From assembly GCF_008704495.1 (NCBI RefSeq), contig NZ_CP023699.1, positions 8,618,001 through 8,682,000 of the forward strand: a stretch of DNA of 64,000 bases. The letters run 5' to 3'. Position 1 is the first letter of the stretch. Each line of letters starts with the position of its first letter. The translations under genes and the position numbers were made by a program. Below the pieces are notes generated by a model. It was not told the DNA's origin. It was given only the letters and a program-made list of their open reading frames with translations, and searched no databases. The DNA comes from Streptomyces kanamyceticus. Lineage in GTDB: Bacteria > Actinomycetota > Actinomycetes > Streptomycetales > Streptomycetaceae. This document shows, piece after piece, positions 19,114-27,766 of the stretch.

Positions 19114-21282
19114 TCACTTGAGTTTCGGGGCAGGCCCATATTCGATGAATATGATACGTGCCTGTATGAGGTAGTTGCGCAGGTCCGTCGATGGACCCGC
19201 GTGTGTGAACACCCACCGGGGATCGTAGCCGGGGTTGATCCGTCGTAGCGCGAGATCCTTGTGGATCTGTTCCTTGATGTGCTTGCTGAGTGGAACTTCC
19301 ACCTTGATGGTCTGCTTCGCTCCGCCGTCGAGCTTGATAGTCCGGTACTCCTGGTAGGTCTTTACCTCCACGGCCAGCGTCCGGCCGTCCGGCAGATCCA
19401 CCGGCACATCGACCTTCCGGCCGCCGACACTCTCGACCGGATACAGTGGATGACGATTTGTCGGCACTGGGAAGTGCCGCTCGGCTCCACCTCCGTACAG
19501 TTGCCGGAAGTAGTCCTCGGCAGTGGACCATCGAGTCTTCTTGTCGCGCAGTTTCCGCACTTGGTCCAGCGTCAGGTCAGCTTGCCCCGGGGGAAGTGTG
19601 GGGCGTGAGAAGTCTGCCTCTCCATGCCCGCCACCACCGTCCTGTGCGCTCGGCGTGCCATCGGACTCGCTGCCGTGCTGCCCATCCTCCGGCCGTTCGC
19701 CGCCGTTCGCCTCGGCTGGATCACGGCCGCCCGGTCTGTCGGAGTGGCCACCAGCTGCGGTCGTGGACTCGCCTTGTGCGTTCCCACGTTGCGGCGGCGT
19801 GTGTACGTCGCTAGCCCTGCCCGGCGCCTCGTCCGGAGCGCGAGGAGTGTCGCTGCCGCCCCCGGTAGGGGCATCGTGTCTGGCCTGCGGCGGAAGGTTC
19901 CCACCCGCGTGCGCGGTGGCCCCCGGCGACCGGGCGCCAGCCCCGACCAGGTCACCCTCCCGCTGGGACGGTGCCTCCCCGGGAGTTGCCCGTTCGGCGG
20001 CAGACTTCTCGTTGGGAGCGGTGTCGTTGATCGGGTTGCCCTCGGCGTCGACCCGGATGAACTTGCCGTCTTCGATGCGGACCTTGGAGCCCTCGAAGTC
20101 GAGGGTGCTGTGTACGCGCTGCAGATCGGGTGTGGCGCCGGACCCGGTGCGGACCCGTGCGGTGAGGTCGGCGACGGTCGGGAGTTTGCTGATGGCCTTG
20201 CCGCCCACCGTGAGGCCGGCCGAGAGTGGGTCGGCGTAGGTGCCGATCTTCGCTCCGACGCTGGCGGCCTTGGCGCCCATGCCTGCCTTGCCTGCGGCGC
20301 CGCCCTTGGCTGCCGCGCCCAGCGGCCCGGCACCCAGTGTGAGGACGTTGAAGGTGGTGGTTCCCGCGGCCTGGACCGGGTTCTCCTCCCATTGGTCCCA
20401 GGCCACCAGGGACTTGCCGAACTCGCGGGCGGCAGCCTTCTGCTTGTTGTCCCCGGAACTGTCGTCCGGGCCGATGGTGTGGTCCAGGGCCCAGTCGATC
20501 GGGGTCATTGTGTACTGGCCGATGCCGCTTAGGACGTCCCCGAGATTGCTCCAGGCGTCCTTGGCCGAGCCACCGATGCCGACCAGGGTGCCCAGGCCCT
20601 TGAGAGTGCCTCCCGCGCCGTCGACGATGAAGCCGTCCCACACGTAGTGCTTGACGTGCCGGTGGATCTCCCACGCGTGGATGGACTCGCTGACGTGGCT
20701 GCCCCAGGGCAGTTCCTTGGCCTGCTTGAGGACGTCGGCGTCGAAGCCGTACATCACGGTCTTCTTGGTCGACTTGTGACTGCCGTCGTCCTCGATGAAG
20801 TTCGGACCGCCCACGATCGCCGAGATCTTGCTGGCGGCCCGGCGCTCGGCGGCGCGGAAGGCACTCTCCGCCTCCGCCACACCGTCGACGAGCTCGTTGT
20901 TCCGGTCGGTCTTGTCTCCGTCGTACGTCCAGTCGTCGTCGCCCTCGACACTGTCGGCGAACGTGCGGGCGTCGTCTCTCAACGTCTCCAGCTTCTTGGC
21001 GAGCGGACGCGCCTCGGCAGCGAAGGTGTCCAGGGCGTCGGCCACCGTCTCCAGGTCGGTGGCGAAGGTGTCGGCCTTGTCCATCACCGGCTGGGTGGTG
21101 GCGAACAGGTCCTCGGCTTCCGGCGCGGTGTAGTAGGCGCCCAGCATCTGGAAGCGGGAGTGCACATCGGCGCCGCCGTTACGGATTCCGATGGCGTCAC
21201 TGCGCAGCCCGGAGATGTCCTTGTCGAGTTGCTCGAAGTTGCCGGTGAACTGCGGTATCCCGCCGGGCTCGATCATCTTCAC
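19114..21282 (-). CDS. T7SS polymorphic toxin with WXG-type N-terminal region and PD-(D/E)XK nuclease-like C terminus
   Basis: A 722-residue probable secreted effector. Residues 1-170 are helical and resemble WXG/LXG targeting modules. Residues ~290-370 are Gly/Ala-rich. Residues ~420-590 are a disordered Gly/Pro/Ser/Asp linker. The last ~125 residues form a compact domain starting near DQVRKLRDKKTRW. In it, D625 (in RKVDVPVD) followed by E639-V-K641 (in LAVEVKTYQEY) reads as the D...E-x-K core of a PD-(D/E)XK nuclease, a common polymorphic-toxin warhead. Its ATG overlaps the stop of the DUF6507-like gene as ATGA, and the immunity gene follows. DNase activity is inferred from the motif. Confidence 0.8.
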   Translation of the reverse strand: MKMIEPGGIPQFTGNFEQLDKDISGLRSDAIGIRNGGADVHSRFQMLGAYYTAPEAEDLFATTQPVMDKADTFATDLETVADALDTFAAEARPLAKKLETLRDDARTFADSVEGDDDWTYDGDKTDRNNELVDGVAEAESAFRAAERRAASKISAIVGGPNFIEDDGSHKSTKKTVMYGFDADVLKQAKELPWGSHVSESIHAWEIHRHVKHYVWDGFIVDGAGGTLKGLGTLVGIGGSAKDAWSNLGDVLSGIGQYTMTPIDWALDHTIGPDDSSGDNKQKAAAREFGKSLVAWDQWEENPVQAAGTTTFNVLTLGAGPLGAAAKGGAAGKAGMGAKAASVGAKIGTYADPLSAGLTVGGKAISKLPTVADLTARVRTGSGATPDLQRVHSTLDFEGSKVRIEDGKFIRVDAEGNPINDTAPNEKSAAERATPGEAPSQREGDLVGAGARSPGATAHAGGNLPPQARHDAPTGGGSDTPRAPDEAPGRASDVHTPPQRGNAQGESTTAAGGHSDRPGGRDPAEANGGERPEDGQHGSESDGTPSAQDGGGGHGEADFSRPTLPPGQADLTLDQVRKLRDKKTRWSTAEDYFRQLYGGGAERHFPVPTNRHPLYPVESVGGRKVDVPVDLPDGRTLAVEVKTYQEYRTIKLDGGAKQTIKVEVPLSKHIKEQIHKDLALRRINPGYDPRWVFTHAGPSTDLRNYLIQARIIFIEYGPAPKLK

Positions 21283-21671
21283 TTGTCGGCGCCCTTCTTG
21301 CGGGCCGCTGCCAGCAGGGCCTTCACGTCAGGTGCCTTCTCGGCCTGTTCCTGCGCGTTCGCCGCCTGTTCCAGGTCCCCGGCCACGTAGTGGTTGGTCG
21401 CCTCGATCGCGCCGTTGACCGACTTGGCGGCCCGTGCCCGGAGGAAGAGGACGTCACCCGCGGTCCTTTCCACGAACAGCGCAAGCGCCGCGCCGACCGG
21501 GCCGACGGGAGCCGCTCCGCAGTATCCGGAACTGATGGTGCCGGCCGAGGACGCCGCGCTCTCCACATCGGTCCCGTACGCCTTGACGTCCTTGGCCACG
21601 TCGTCCATCGCGAGCCCCACCAGCGACGTCACCGAATCCACGCCGGACGGTGAGATGTCCCACGCAGGCAT
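21279..21671 (-). CDS. DUF6507-like small helical protein (WXG100-like), partner of the toxin
   Basis: 130 residues, predicted mostly helical, beginning MPAWDISPSG. It resembles DUF6507 proteins found ahead of WXG-led toxins in Streptomyces. The ATG at 21671 has GGGGG about 7 bases upstream; longer in-frame extensions read through non-coding-like sequence. It overlaps the toxin start by ATGA. The likely role is a targeting or chaperone partner that pairs with the toxin's N-terminal helices for T7SS export. Confidence 0.7.
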   Translation of the reverse strand: MPAWDISPSGVDSVTSLVGLAMDDVAKDVKAYGTDVESAASSAGTISSGYCGAAPVGPVGAALALFVERTAGDVLFLRARAAKSVNGAIEATNHYVAGDLEQAANAQEQAEKAPDVKALLAAARKKGADK

Positions 21672-21726
21672 GCCAAACCCCCTACCAATCCCCGTTGCTT
21701 CGCAACTGCCGCCCTCGTGGCGCCTG

Positions 21727-22038
21727 TCAGCCGATGTTGTCGACCGCGGCCCGCGCCCTGGCGACCGTCGTCTGCGCGGTGCCGTCGTTCTTCTCCAACG
21801 TGTCGCGCACGAGCCGGATGATGTCGCGGACCTCGCCCGCGGCCTTGTTCCAGCGGACTTCCTTGCCGTGGTACTCATCCGAGACACCGTCGGCCTGGTA
21901 GTCGGCCATCGCGGCCTTCACGGCGCGGTCGCGGTCGCCGAGGACGCGCTCCAGCTGGCCGATGATGATCTGCAGTCCGCCTTGTACGTCGGACGAGGCG
22001 CCGGTGTCGTAGGAACGGCGGTCCTGGTTTCCTGCCAT
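21727..22038 (-). CDS. WXG100/ESAT-6-family protein (EsxB-like)
   Basis: 103 residues. Two predicted helices are separated by the turn DGVSDEYHGKEVRWNKAA, where the RWN segment stands near the usual WXG position. The sequence MAGNQDRRSYDT resembles the start of Streptomyces Esx proteins next to EsxA. It lies 52 bases downstream of the EsxA-like gene and is probably its heterodimer partner and T7SS substrate. Confidence 0.8.
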   Translation of the reverse strand: MAGNQDRRSYDTGASSDVQGGLQIIIGQLERVLGDRDRAVKAAMADYQADGVSDEYHGKEVRWNKAAGEVRDIIRLVRDTLEKNDGTAQTTVARARAAVDNIG

Positions 22039-22090
22039 GACGAGAAGCCCCCTGAAACGGAAAACTGGGAAACGTGTGGGAACGGCCGGG

Positions 22091-22420
22091 TCAGCCGGAG
22101 AAGCGGGCGGTCTCGAAGTTGGCGGCGCCCATGTTCTGGTGGGCGTTGTCGGCCTGTTCCTGATCGCCGGAGCCGAACGCGGTGTCCATGCCGGCCTGTC
22201 CGCCCAGGATCGAGGACAGCGCCCCGTTCAGATCCGCGGTGATCTCGTCCGCACGCAGCTTGAACGAGTCGAAGGTCGCCTTACCGGACCCGTTGAACTT
22301 GCCCTCCAGCGGCTCGGCCGCCTGGACCAGCAGATGGATCAGCGTGCCGAGATCGTCACTCGACCCCACCGTGCTCTTCCCCAGCACCGCGAGAGTCGTG
22401 TCCCCCATGTCGAACTTCAT
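22091..22420 (-). CDS. WXG100-family protein (EsxA-like), first gene of the T7SS operon
   Basis: 109 residues, mostly helical. A helix-turn-helix hairpin is centred on KFNGSGKATFDSF, with GSG near the WXG turn. GGGG occurs about 8-10 bases upstream of the ATG. It heads the T7SS operon and pairs with the next gene. The 400-base divergent region to its right carries a long inverted repeat that may control it. Confidence 0.8.
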   Translation of the reverse strand: MKFDMGDTTLAVLGKSTVGSSDDLGTLIHLLVQAAEPLEGKFNGSGKATFDSFKLRADEITADLNGALSSILGGQAGMDTAFGSGDQEQADNAHQNMGAANFETARFSG

Positions 22421-22493
22421 GAACCCACCCCGAAACCCCGAATTGTGTTGTACGCGGCGGAAGTTCCCTCATCACGGAAACCACATACGCCAC

Positions 22494-22571
22494 TCACGCC
22501 ACGTAGTGTATCGAACATATTCTCCCTTAATGCGTTGCAGGCGCAACATGATTGGCGGCTACGTGGCGTGA
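22494..22571. promoter_or_regulatory. Long inverted repeat in the divergent region between esxA-like and lipoprotein genes
   Basis: The 13-base arm TCACGCCACGTAG (22494-22506) is exactly complementary to CTACGTGGCGTGA (22559-22571). The loop between them holds a smaller palindrome, GTTGC-AGGC-GCAAC (22533-22546). The structure lies 74-151 bases upstream of the esxA-like ATG and more than 250 bases from the lipoprotein start, so it is best placed to affect the T7SS operon. It could be a two-site operator or a transcript hairpin. Confidence 0.5.
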
Positions 22572-22826
22572 TTCAGCCCACGACCGTTGGGATCCGTGCA
22601 GCCGGAAGTCCAGCCGACCTGGACCGGTCCGGCCATGGCGCGGGGTGACGGCGGAGAGGCGGACGCGTCCCGGTCTGTGAGCTGGCCGGAACCATGTGCC
22701 ACGACCCGGCGGTGCGCGAGGGCGTGAGCCCAACGGCGAAGGTGAAGGCACCCGTCGCAACTCCTGGGCCAGGCGTGGCAGTTGATAACCTCCGCACACG
22801 TTGATCGTCGGGGAGGGGTGCGGGAG

Positions 22827-24266
22827 ATGCGGGCGGCAAGAACGATGCTCGGGGTCGTGGTGGCGGCCACCTTGGTGGCTGGCTGCACAGACTCGGGCAG
22901 CTCTGACGGCAAGGATAAAAGTGGCGGCCCTGAGGTGAACTCCGCGGCGAAGCCGCTGGCCAAGCTGTCCGTACCGGCGGCGTACGACGGGGCCAAGGGC
23001 TGGGACGAGACCTTGAACTGGGTGCCGGATTCGGTGGGTACGCTGCCCGTGACGGTGGTGCCGCGTTCGGAGTCCGTTGCCATGATGTACGCGGCGTCCG
23101 ACGGCTACACGGTGAAGGCCAGGGACGCCCGCAGCGGTCAGGTGCGATGGAGTTCGGCCCCGTGGAACCCGCCGACCCCGGTGGAGGGTGCCGCGGGTGA
23201 CCCGGACGCCGGGGAGGCCGCGGAGATCCCCGATGTGGTGGGCGTGGAGCAGGACGGGCGCGGCTATGTCGTTGCGTATGCGCACGGGATGCGTGGCAAG
23301 GACGACCTGCACGAGGGCGCGGAGGTGGTCCGTCTCGCGGTGTATGCGGCGGGCGCCTCGGGCTCCGCGGTGAAGCCGCTGCGGGAGATCGACGTGCCGG
23401 TGTCCGCCGACCCTGGTGAGGTCCAAGTCGGCTCGCACGGTGGACGGTTGCTGGTCGGCTGGGGCGAGGAGGGCATGTACCCGGAGTCTTCGCACGCGGT
23501 GGATGTGGTCACTGGGAAGGTCACCGCTTATAAGGAACCCGGCCAGCTGCTGCCCCAGTGCGAGGAAGCGGTGGGTTGCTCCAACAGCCGGGTCATGGCG
23601 GTCGGCGCGGATGGGCCACTGGTGGCGATGGGCGGGGGCGGTTTCGGAGTGCCGAGGCGTTGGTTCAGCGACGACGTGCGCCCTGCCGGGGTCGCGGCGG
23701 AGACCGGTGTCCTCGACTCGCCCAATGGTGAGGTGTACGGCGTCACCGACGGCTTCTTCCTGGCCACGTGGGAGCGGGGCGGGACGTACGGAGCGGACGT
23801 CGCCCCGATGTGGTCGGTGCATGATCTGCGTACGGGCGAGTTGAAGGCCAGCATGGCTTGCGCGTACAAGGGCACGACGGACTCCGGCGTACTCGAATCC
23901 GGCGCCACCCGTGACTACCCGGTGATCACCTCGCCCTCCGGCCGCTACCTCGCCGCAGGGCCCGTCGCCTTCGACCTGAAGCGGAAGAAGGGAATCTGCC
24001 TGCAGAGCGACGGCGACCGCAAGACGATCCTGCTCAGCTCCATCCAGGACGACGGCACCGCCTACGGCGTGGTCGACGAGGACTCCGCGACCAGCGATGC
24101 CGAGCCGGTCATTGCCCAGGCCGACCTCACCACTCCCACCGGCAAGCCGAAGGCCCTCGGTGTCGGCGCCGACGTTCCCTTCCAAACCAGCGTGAACGGC
24201 TCAGGTCTCTTCCTTACCCGTGACGACGACAAGAACGTACGGATCTCACTGCGTCGCCAACGGTGA
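22827..24266 (+). CDS. Secreted lipoprotein, probable beta-propeller-like
   Basis: 479 residues from ATG 22827, preceded by GGGGAGGGG and GGGAG. The signal peptide ends in a lipobox (LVAGC, Cys ~20), then an Asp/Ser/Gly/Lys-rich spacer. The exported part has repeated strand-rich segments such as DGYTVKARDARSGQVRW and YPVITSPSGRYLAAGPVAFDL, suggesting a WD/PQQ-like propeller. No enzyme motif is seen. It is divergent from the T7SS operon; it could be an envelope partner of the system, but only position suggests that. Confidence 0.75.
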   Translation: MRAARTMLGVVVAATLVAGCTDSGSSDGKDKSGGPEVNSAAKPLAKLSVPAAYDGAKGWDETLNWVPDSVGTLPVTVVPRSESVAMMYAASDGYTVKARDARSGQVRWSSAPWNPPTPVEGAAGDPDAGEAAEIPDVVGVEQDGRGYVVAYAHGMRGKDDLHEGAEVVRLAVYAAGASGSAVKPLREIDVPVSADPGEVQVGSHGGRLLVGWGEEGMYPESSHAVDVVTGKVTAYKEPGQLLPQCEEAVGCSNSRVMAVGADGPLVAMGGGGFGVPRRWFSDDVRPAGVAAETGVLDSPNGEVYGVTDGFFLATWERGGTYGADVAPMWSVHDLRTGELKASMACAYKGTTDSGVLESGATRDYPVITSPSGRYLAAGPVAFDLKRKKGICLQSDGDRKTILLSSIQDDGTAYGVVDEDSATSDAEPVIAQADLTTPTGKPKALGVGADVPFQTSVNGSGLFLTRDDDKNVRISLRRQR

Positions 24267-24456
24267 CAGGCCGCTTACGCGGCTGGGGCGATCCTGGCGG
24301 GAGGTGAGTCATGCCCTCTGACCGATCTTGCTGTCGGGATGGCAGCCTGGTGTCTCGTGGTGAGGATCGCGGCGGGTCCACCACCACGAGTCAGGCCTGG
24401 CGCTTATGGAGACCCGTGGGGGAACCAGTCGAGCGGGTGCAGGCGTCCAGAGGGGC

Positions 24457-24990
24457 ATGGATCAAGGCTTCCGACTGCGTGAGGCGACCGCCGAGGACGC
24501 CGACGTCCTTGCCGACGTGCACACCCGGACCCGGACCGCGTACTATACCGCGGGCGGCATGCCCGAGGAGGAACTCGACGACCCGAGTGCATGCGGAGAA
24601 CGGCGCGATGCCTGGGCGCGGGTGCTGGCCGCGCCGGCGCGCGCCACGCTGGTCGTGGAGGGCTTGGACGGGGCGGTGGTCGGGCTGCTCACTGCCGGGC
24701 CACCGCACCACGAAGACCTGGACGCCTCAATGTGCTACGAGCTGTACCAGATCGGGGTACTAGCTCATGCCTGGGGGCGCGGGGTGGGTGGGGCCCTGCA
24801 GCGGGAGTTCGTCGCGTTGGCTACGGCCGCAGGCTGCGCCGAAGGCGTGCTGGAGTGCTGGGCGTCCAACACCCGTGCGCAGCGCTTCTACGCCCGAAAC
24901 GGGTGGCGGCCGGATGGAGCGCGCCGTCCAGGACCGCTGGACCATGACTACGTCCGGCTGCGACTGAAGCTCGTAGCGCACGGCTTCTGA
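24457..24990 (+). CDS. GNAT-family N-acetyltransferase
   Basis: 177 residues starting MDQGFRLREATAED, with AGGGG 2-6 bases upstream of ATG 24457. The acetyl-CoA binding signature is visible in IGVLAHAWGRGVGGALQ (motif A), followed by ECWASNTRAQRFYARNGW (motif B region), typical of RimI-like GNAT enzymes. The substrate cannot be inferred. No operon partner; 190 bases separate it from the lipoprotein gene. Confidence 0.85.
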   Translation: MDQGFRLREATAEDADVLADVHTRTRTAYYTAGGMPEEELDDPSACGERRDAWARVLAAPARATLVVEGLDGAVVGLLTAGPPHHEDLDASMCYELYQIGVLAHAWGRGVGGALQREFVALATAAGCAEGVLECWASNTRAQRFYARNGWRPDGARRPGPLDHDYVRLRLKLVAHGF

Positions 24991-25035
24991 GCGGAACTGA
25001 CGCAATGTCAGGGTCGGGTGGCACGATCGGGAGAC

Positions 25036-25212
25036 GTGACTGTTGCCCTGGATCGTGTCGCCCTGTCCCATCCTGCCTTCACTGGTGTGACACGCTCACA
25101 CTTCGCCGAGCTGGTTGTTGAGTTGGCGCCACGTTGGGAGGCGTCGCGGGAGCCGGACCGGGCCGAGCGGCTGGGGGCACTCCCAGGAGCTCTGATGCCT
25201 TCAGTTCAATGA
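25036..25212 (+). pseudogene. N-terminal fragment of an IS5-like transposase
   Basis: From GTG 25036 this short frame encodes 58 residues containing HPAFTGVTRSHFAELVVEL and APRWEASRE. That resembles the N-terminal helical region of Streptomyces IS5-group DDE transposases. The HTH and catalytic DDE domains are absent and the frame ends inside the next gene's 3' end. Terminal inverted repeats were not found. Identification is by pattern memory only. Confidence 0.45.
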
Positions 25213-26093
25213 CTGTCCCAGCTGGCCGCTGCATCTTCCGTCCGCAACGTGCGCAGCCGGTAGGCAAGTTGAGCCGACGCTTCCGCATCCCCACGATCTG
25301 CCCGGCGAACGAAGGACCCCAGAGTATGCAGGTCCCGGATTGCGACCAGCGTGGCGGTGCCAGGCCACTGGGCGAGGCCGTAGCCGTACGCCGCCGAGAA
25401 CGCTCGGAGCTGGGCGGCAGTGCGGCCGAAGCGCACCCCCTGGAAGGTGTTCGCGAGGTCCAGCTCGCGCGGACCGTAGGCGGCCTCGTCCCAGTCGCCG
25501 AGGCGTGCCAGTGAGTCCTTGTCGTCCCACAGGGTGTTGCCGGGGTAGGCGTCCCCGTGGATCAAGCCGTGGCCCAGCGGGAAGTTCAGATCCGCGTACG
25601 TCGCCAACAGCTCCTCGGCGCGGTCGAGCAGCCAGGAGCGGTCGTCGGGGGAGAGCGATGTGCTGGCGCGGACCGTCGTCCGCAGGGACGACAGCGGCTC
25701 GTACACGGGCAGTGTGCAGGGCGGTGGCGGCAAGGCGTGGACTCGGCGGAGGATCCGTGCCAGGTGTTCGGGGTGCGGTGCTGGGGCGCCAACCGGCTGC
25801 GGGTAGTGGTGCCAGAAGCTGACCGTGAAGCCGTGCACGGTGACGGGCTGGGGGACGTCGAGGGGCTGTGTGACGGGGACGTCGTGCTCGTCCAGCCAGC
25901 GGGTCAGGGTGACAGCTCGGGATATGTGTTCGTGCTGGTCCGCCCGGCTGACTCGGATGATTGCCTGGGCGGCGGGCAGGGCGTAGACGGAGGTGGCGTG
26001 GGCCCGTACGGGGGTGAGGCCTCGTGCGGGCAGGTCCAGCTTGGCGCAGGCCTGCCGGGCGGCATCTTCGGTGGCGAGAGATGTCGTGGTCAT
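25206..26093 (-). CDS. Aminoglycoside phosphotransferase/choline kinase-family protein
   Basis: 295 residues with the APH-type kinase core: the Brenner motif HGDAYPGN (179-186), with the catalytic Asp at 181, and the metal-binding GDWDEA (199-204). The N-terminal nucleotide-binding loop is weak. It overlaps the XRE regulator by ATGA, so the two are co-expressed. The substrate is unknown; such enzymes paired with XRE regulators need not be resistance determinants. Confidence 0.85.
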   Translation of the reverse strand: MTTTSLATEDAARQACAKLDLPARGLTPVRAHATSVYALPAAQAIIRVSRADQHEHISRAVTLTRWLDEHDVPVTQPLDVPQPVTVHGFTVSFWHHYPQPVGAPAPHPEHLARILRRVHALPPPPCTLPVYEPLSSLRTTVRASTSLSPDDRSWLLDRAEELLATYADLNFPLGHGLIHGDAYPGNTLWDDKDSLARLGDWDEAAYGPRELDLANTFQGVRFGRTAAQLRAFSAAYGYGLAQWPGTATLVAIRDLHTLGSFVRRADRGDAEASAQLAYRLRTLRTEDAAASWDSH

Positions 26094-27556
26094 CGCCCCG
26101 ACGGTAGCGCGGTTCCTCCGTCGATGACTTGGTAGCCGCGAATCAGGTCAGCGAGTTCGCCTGCCGCTCGGCTGCGCTTCAGCTCGGGGCGGCGCACGAG
26201 AGTGCCGAGCCGATCCATGGCGTTGCCGAGTTGGCGAATGCGCATCTCGGGCGGCAGGTTCAGGATGTGGTGCAGTCCGGCGAGGGCTTCGTCTAGGTCG
26301 CCTTGGTGGATGCCGATCGTGATCAGGTCCAGTTGGGCCAGGGCTTCGTCGCCGTACGAACGTTCCTCGTGTGGACCCGTGCGGTAGGCCTCAATCGCTG
26401 TCGCGGCGTGCTGCTGGGCCTGCTGGTGCTCGCCGAGGAGTGTGTAGGTGCCGCCGAGGTAGTAGTCCTGCTTGGCTCGCGGGAACGTCAGCAGGCCGCC
26501 GTACTGCACGAGGTCGTCATCGCGCGGCGGCTCGTCCATGGCGCGCCGCATGCGGTCGAGCGCGGTGCGGGCGCGTTCGTGGTCTCCGATGCGCGCCGCG
26601 GTGCGGGCCTCGATGGCGGCTATGCGGATGCGGGACTCTCCCGGTGGGGCGAGCGTGGCGGCCTGTTCCGCGAGTCTGAGTGACATGCGGCCCTGCGGGG
26701 ACCACTCCGTGATCAGGGCGGCGGTGCCCAGGGTCCAGGCGAGCAGACCGGTGTGGTCGGCCTGCTCCGCGCAGGTTCGGGCGGTGCGGATCTGCGTCAT
26801 TGCCGAAGCTTGGTCCCCGAGGTTCTGGGAGGCGTGGGCCAGTAGCAGGCAGGTCGTGCCGGCGAGCATGAACAACTCGCGGCTCTGTTGGGGGCGTTGA
26901 CGCCCCTGGAGCTTCGAGAAGAGCTGGTCCCGTACAGAGATCAGCTCGGTGAAGAGCGGGAAGAGCGGCGCGTGTACGTAGTCGGTCGCTATCCGGGCCA
27001 GCGTGAAGCTGAGTTCTTCGAGGGCGTTCGCATCGATGTTGGTGGGGGCGATCAGGTCGGCGAAGGCGCCTGAGGTGGCTGCGGCGTCCGCGGCCAGGGC
27101 GTTCAGATCGGGAGCCGGGTCAGGGGCGGTCCGCTGGTGACTTGTGGTTTCGGTCGCGCGATGTGCGCCGTTGACGGTTTCGGGTGCGGCGATGGGGCGG
27201 AGGGCCGTCGGGACGTTCAAGGCCTCCAGGAACGCCTGCGACTTGTCCAGGTGGGTCAGCCTGCGGGTGCCGGATTCGAGTTGGGAGAGGTAGCCCTGAC
27301 TCAGGCCGGTGATGCGAGCGAGGTCGTCCTGGCGTAATCCCGAGCGTCGTCGTACGAGCTGACTGAGGCGCCCGAAGTCCAGGGCATTCAGGGCCTCTTG
27401 GATGCCGCTGTCCGACCAGACGTGCGCTGGTACGGAGGGGGCTTCGGCTGCGGCGGGCGGATGCTCGCGGGCGCAGGGGCCGCAGAGATCAACCGCGCCG
27501 GTGTTGTAGCGGCTGAGCAGGCATTCGCAGGTGCGGCACCGGCGCTCGCTCACCAC
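26090..27556 (-). CDS. XRE-family transcriptional regulator with N-terminal zinc knuckle and TPR-like C terminus
   Basis: 488 residues. A four-cysteine knuckle (CRTC and CGPC in the first ~25 residues) is followed by a Cro/CI helix-turn-helix (RQDDLARITGLSQGYLSQLE). About 300 residues of tetratricopeptide-like helices follow, including LAWTLGTAALITEWS and RSYGDEALAQLDLI. The start is one of two tandem GTG codons (27556 or 27553), 6-9 bases after AAAGGGG. The gene is divergent from the HATPase/methyltransferase operon 210 bases away, so that gap probably holds both promoters and its operator. Confidence 0.85.
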   Translation of the reverse strand: MVSERRCRTCECLLSRYNTGAVDLCGPCAREHPPAAAEAPSVPAHVWSDSGIQEALNALDFGRLSQLVRRRSGLRQDDLARITGLSQGYLSQLESGTRRLTHLDKSQAFLEALNVPTALRPIAAPETVNGAHRATETTSHQRTAPDPAPDLNALAADAAATSGAFADLIAPTNIDANALEELSFTLARIATDYVHAPLFPLFTELISVRDQLFSKLQGRQRPQQSRELFMLAGTTCLLLAHASQNLGDQASAMTQIRTARTCAEQADHTGLLAWTLGTAALITEWSPQGRMSLRLAEQAATLAPPGESRIRIAAIEARTAARIGDHERARTALDRMRRAMDEPPRDDDLVQYGGLLTFPRAKQDYYLGGTYTLLGEHQQAQQHAATAIEAYRTGPHEERSYGDEALAQLDLITIGIHQGDLDEALAGLHHILNLPPEMRIRQLGNAMDRLGTLVRRPELKRSRAAGELADLIRGYQVIDGGTALPSGR

Positions 27557-27766
27557 GTCGCAGCCCCTTTCGGCTCCGTTGACGAGAGGGTGATCTCCCC
27601 GTTCATGCTGGCATTGCGGCCGCCATATTGCAGCGCAACTCCCTTTATTCGCGCGGAGATGTGCGCGAGCGCCAGCCGATCGCCACTCTGTCGTGCACCC
27701 CACGAAGCACGACCTTGTCGCCGGCCACCCGGGAGGCGGCCGTGCGGTTCGGAGAGGAGCACGACG

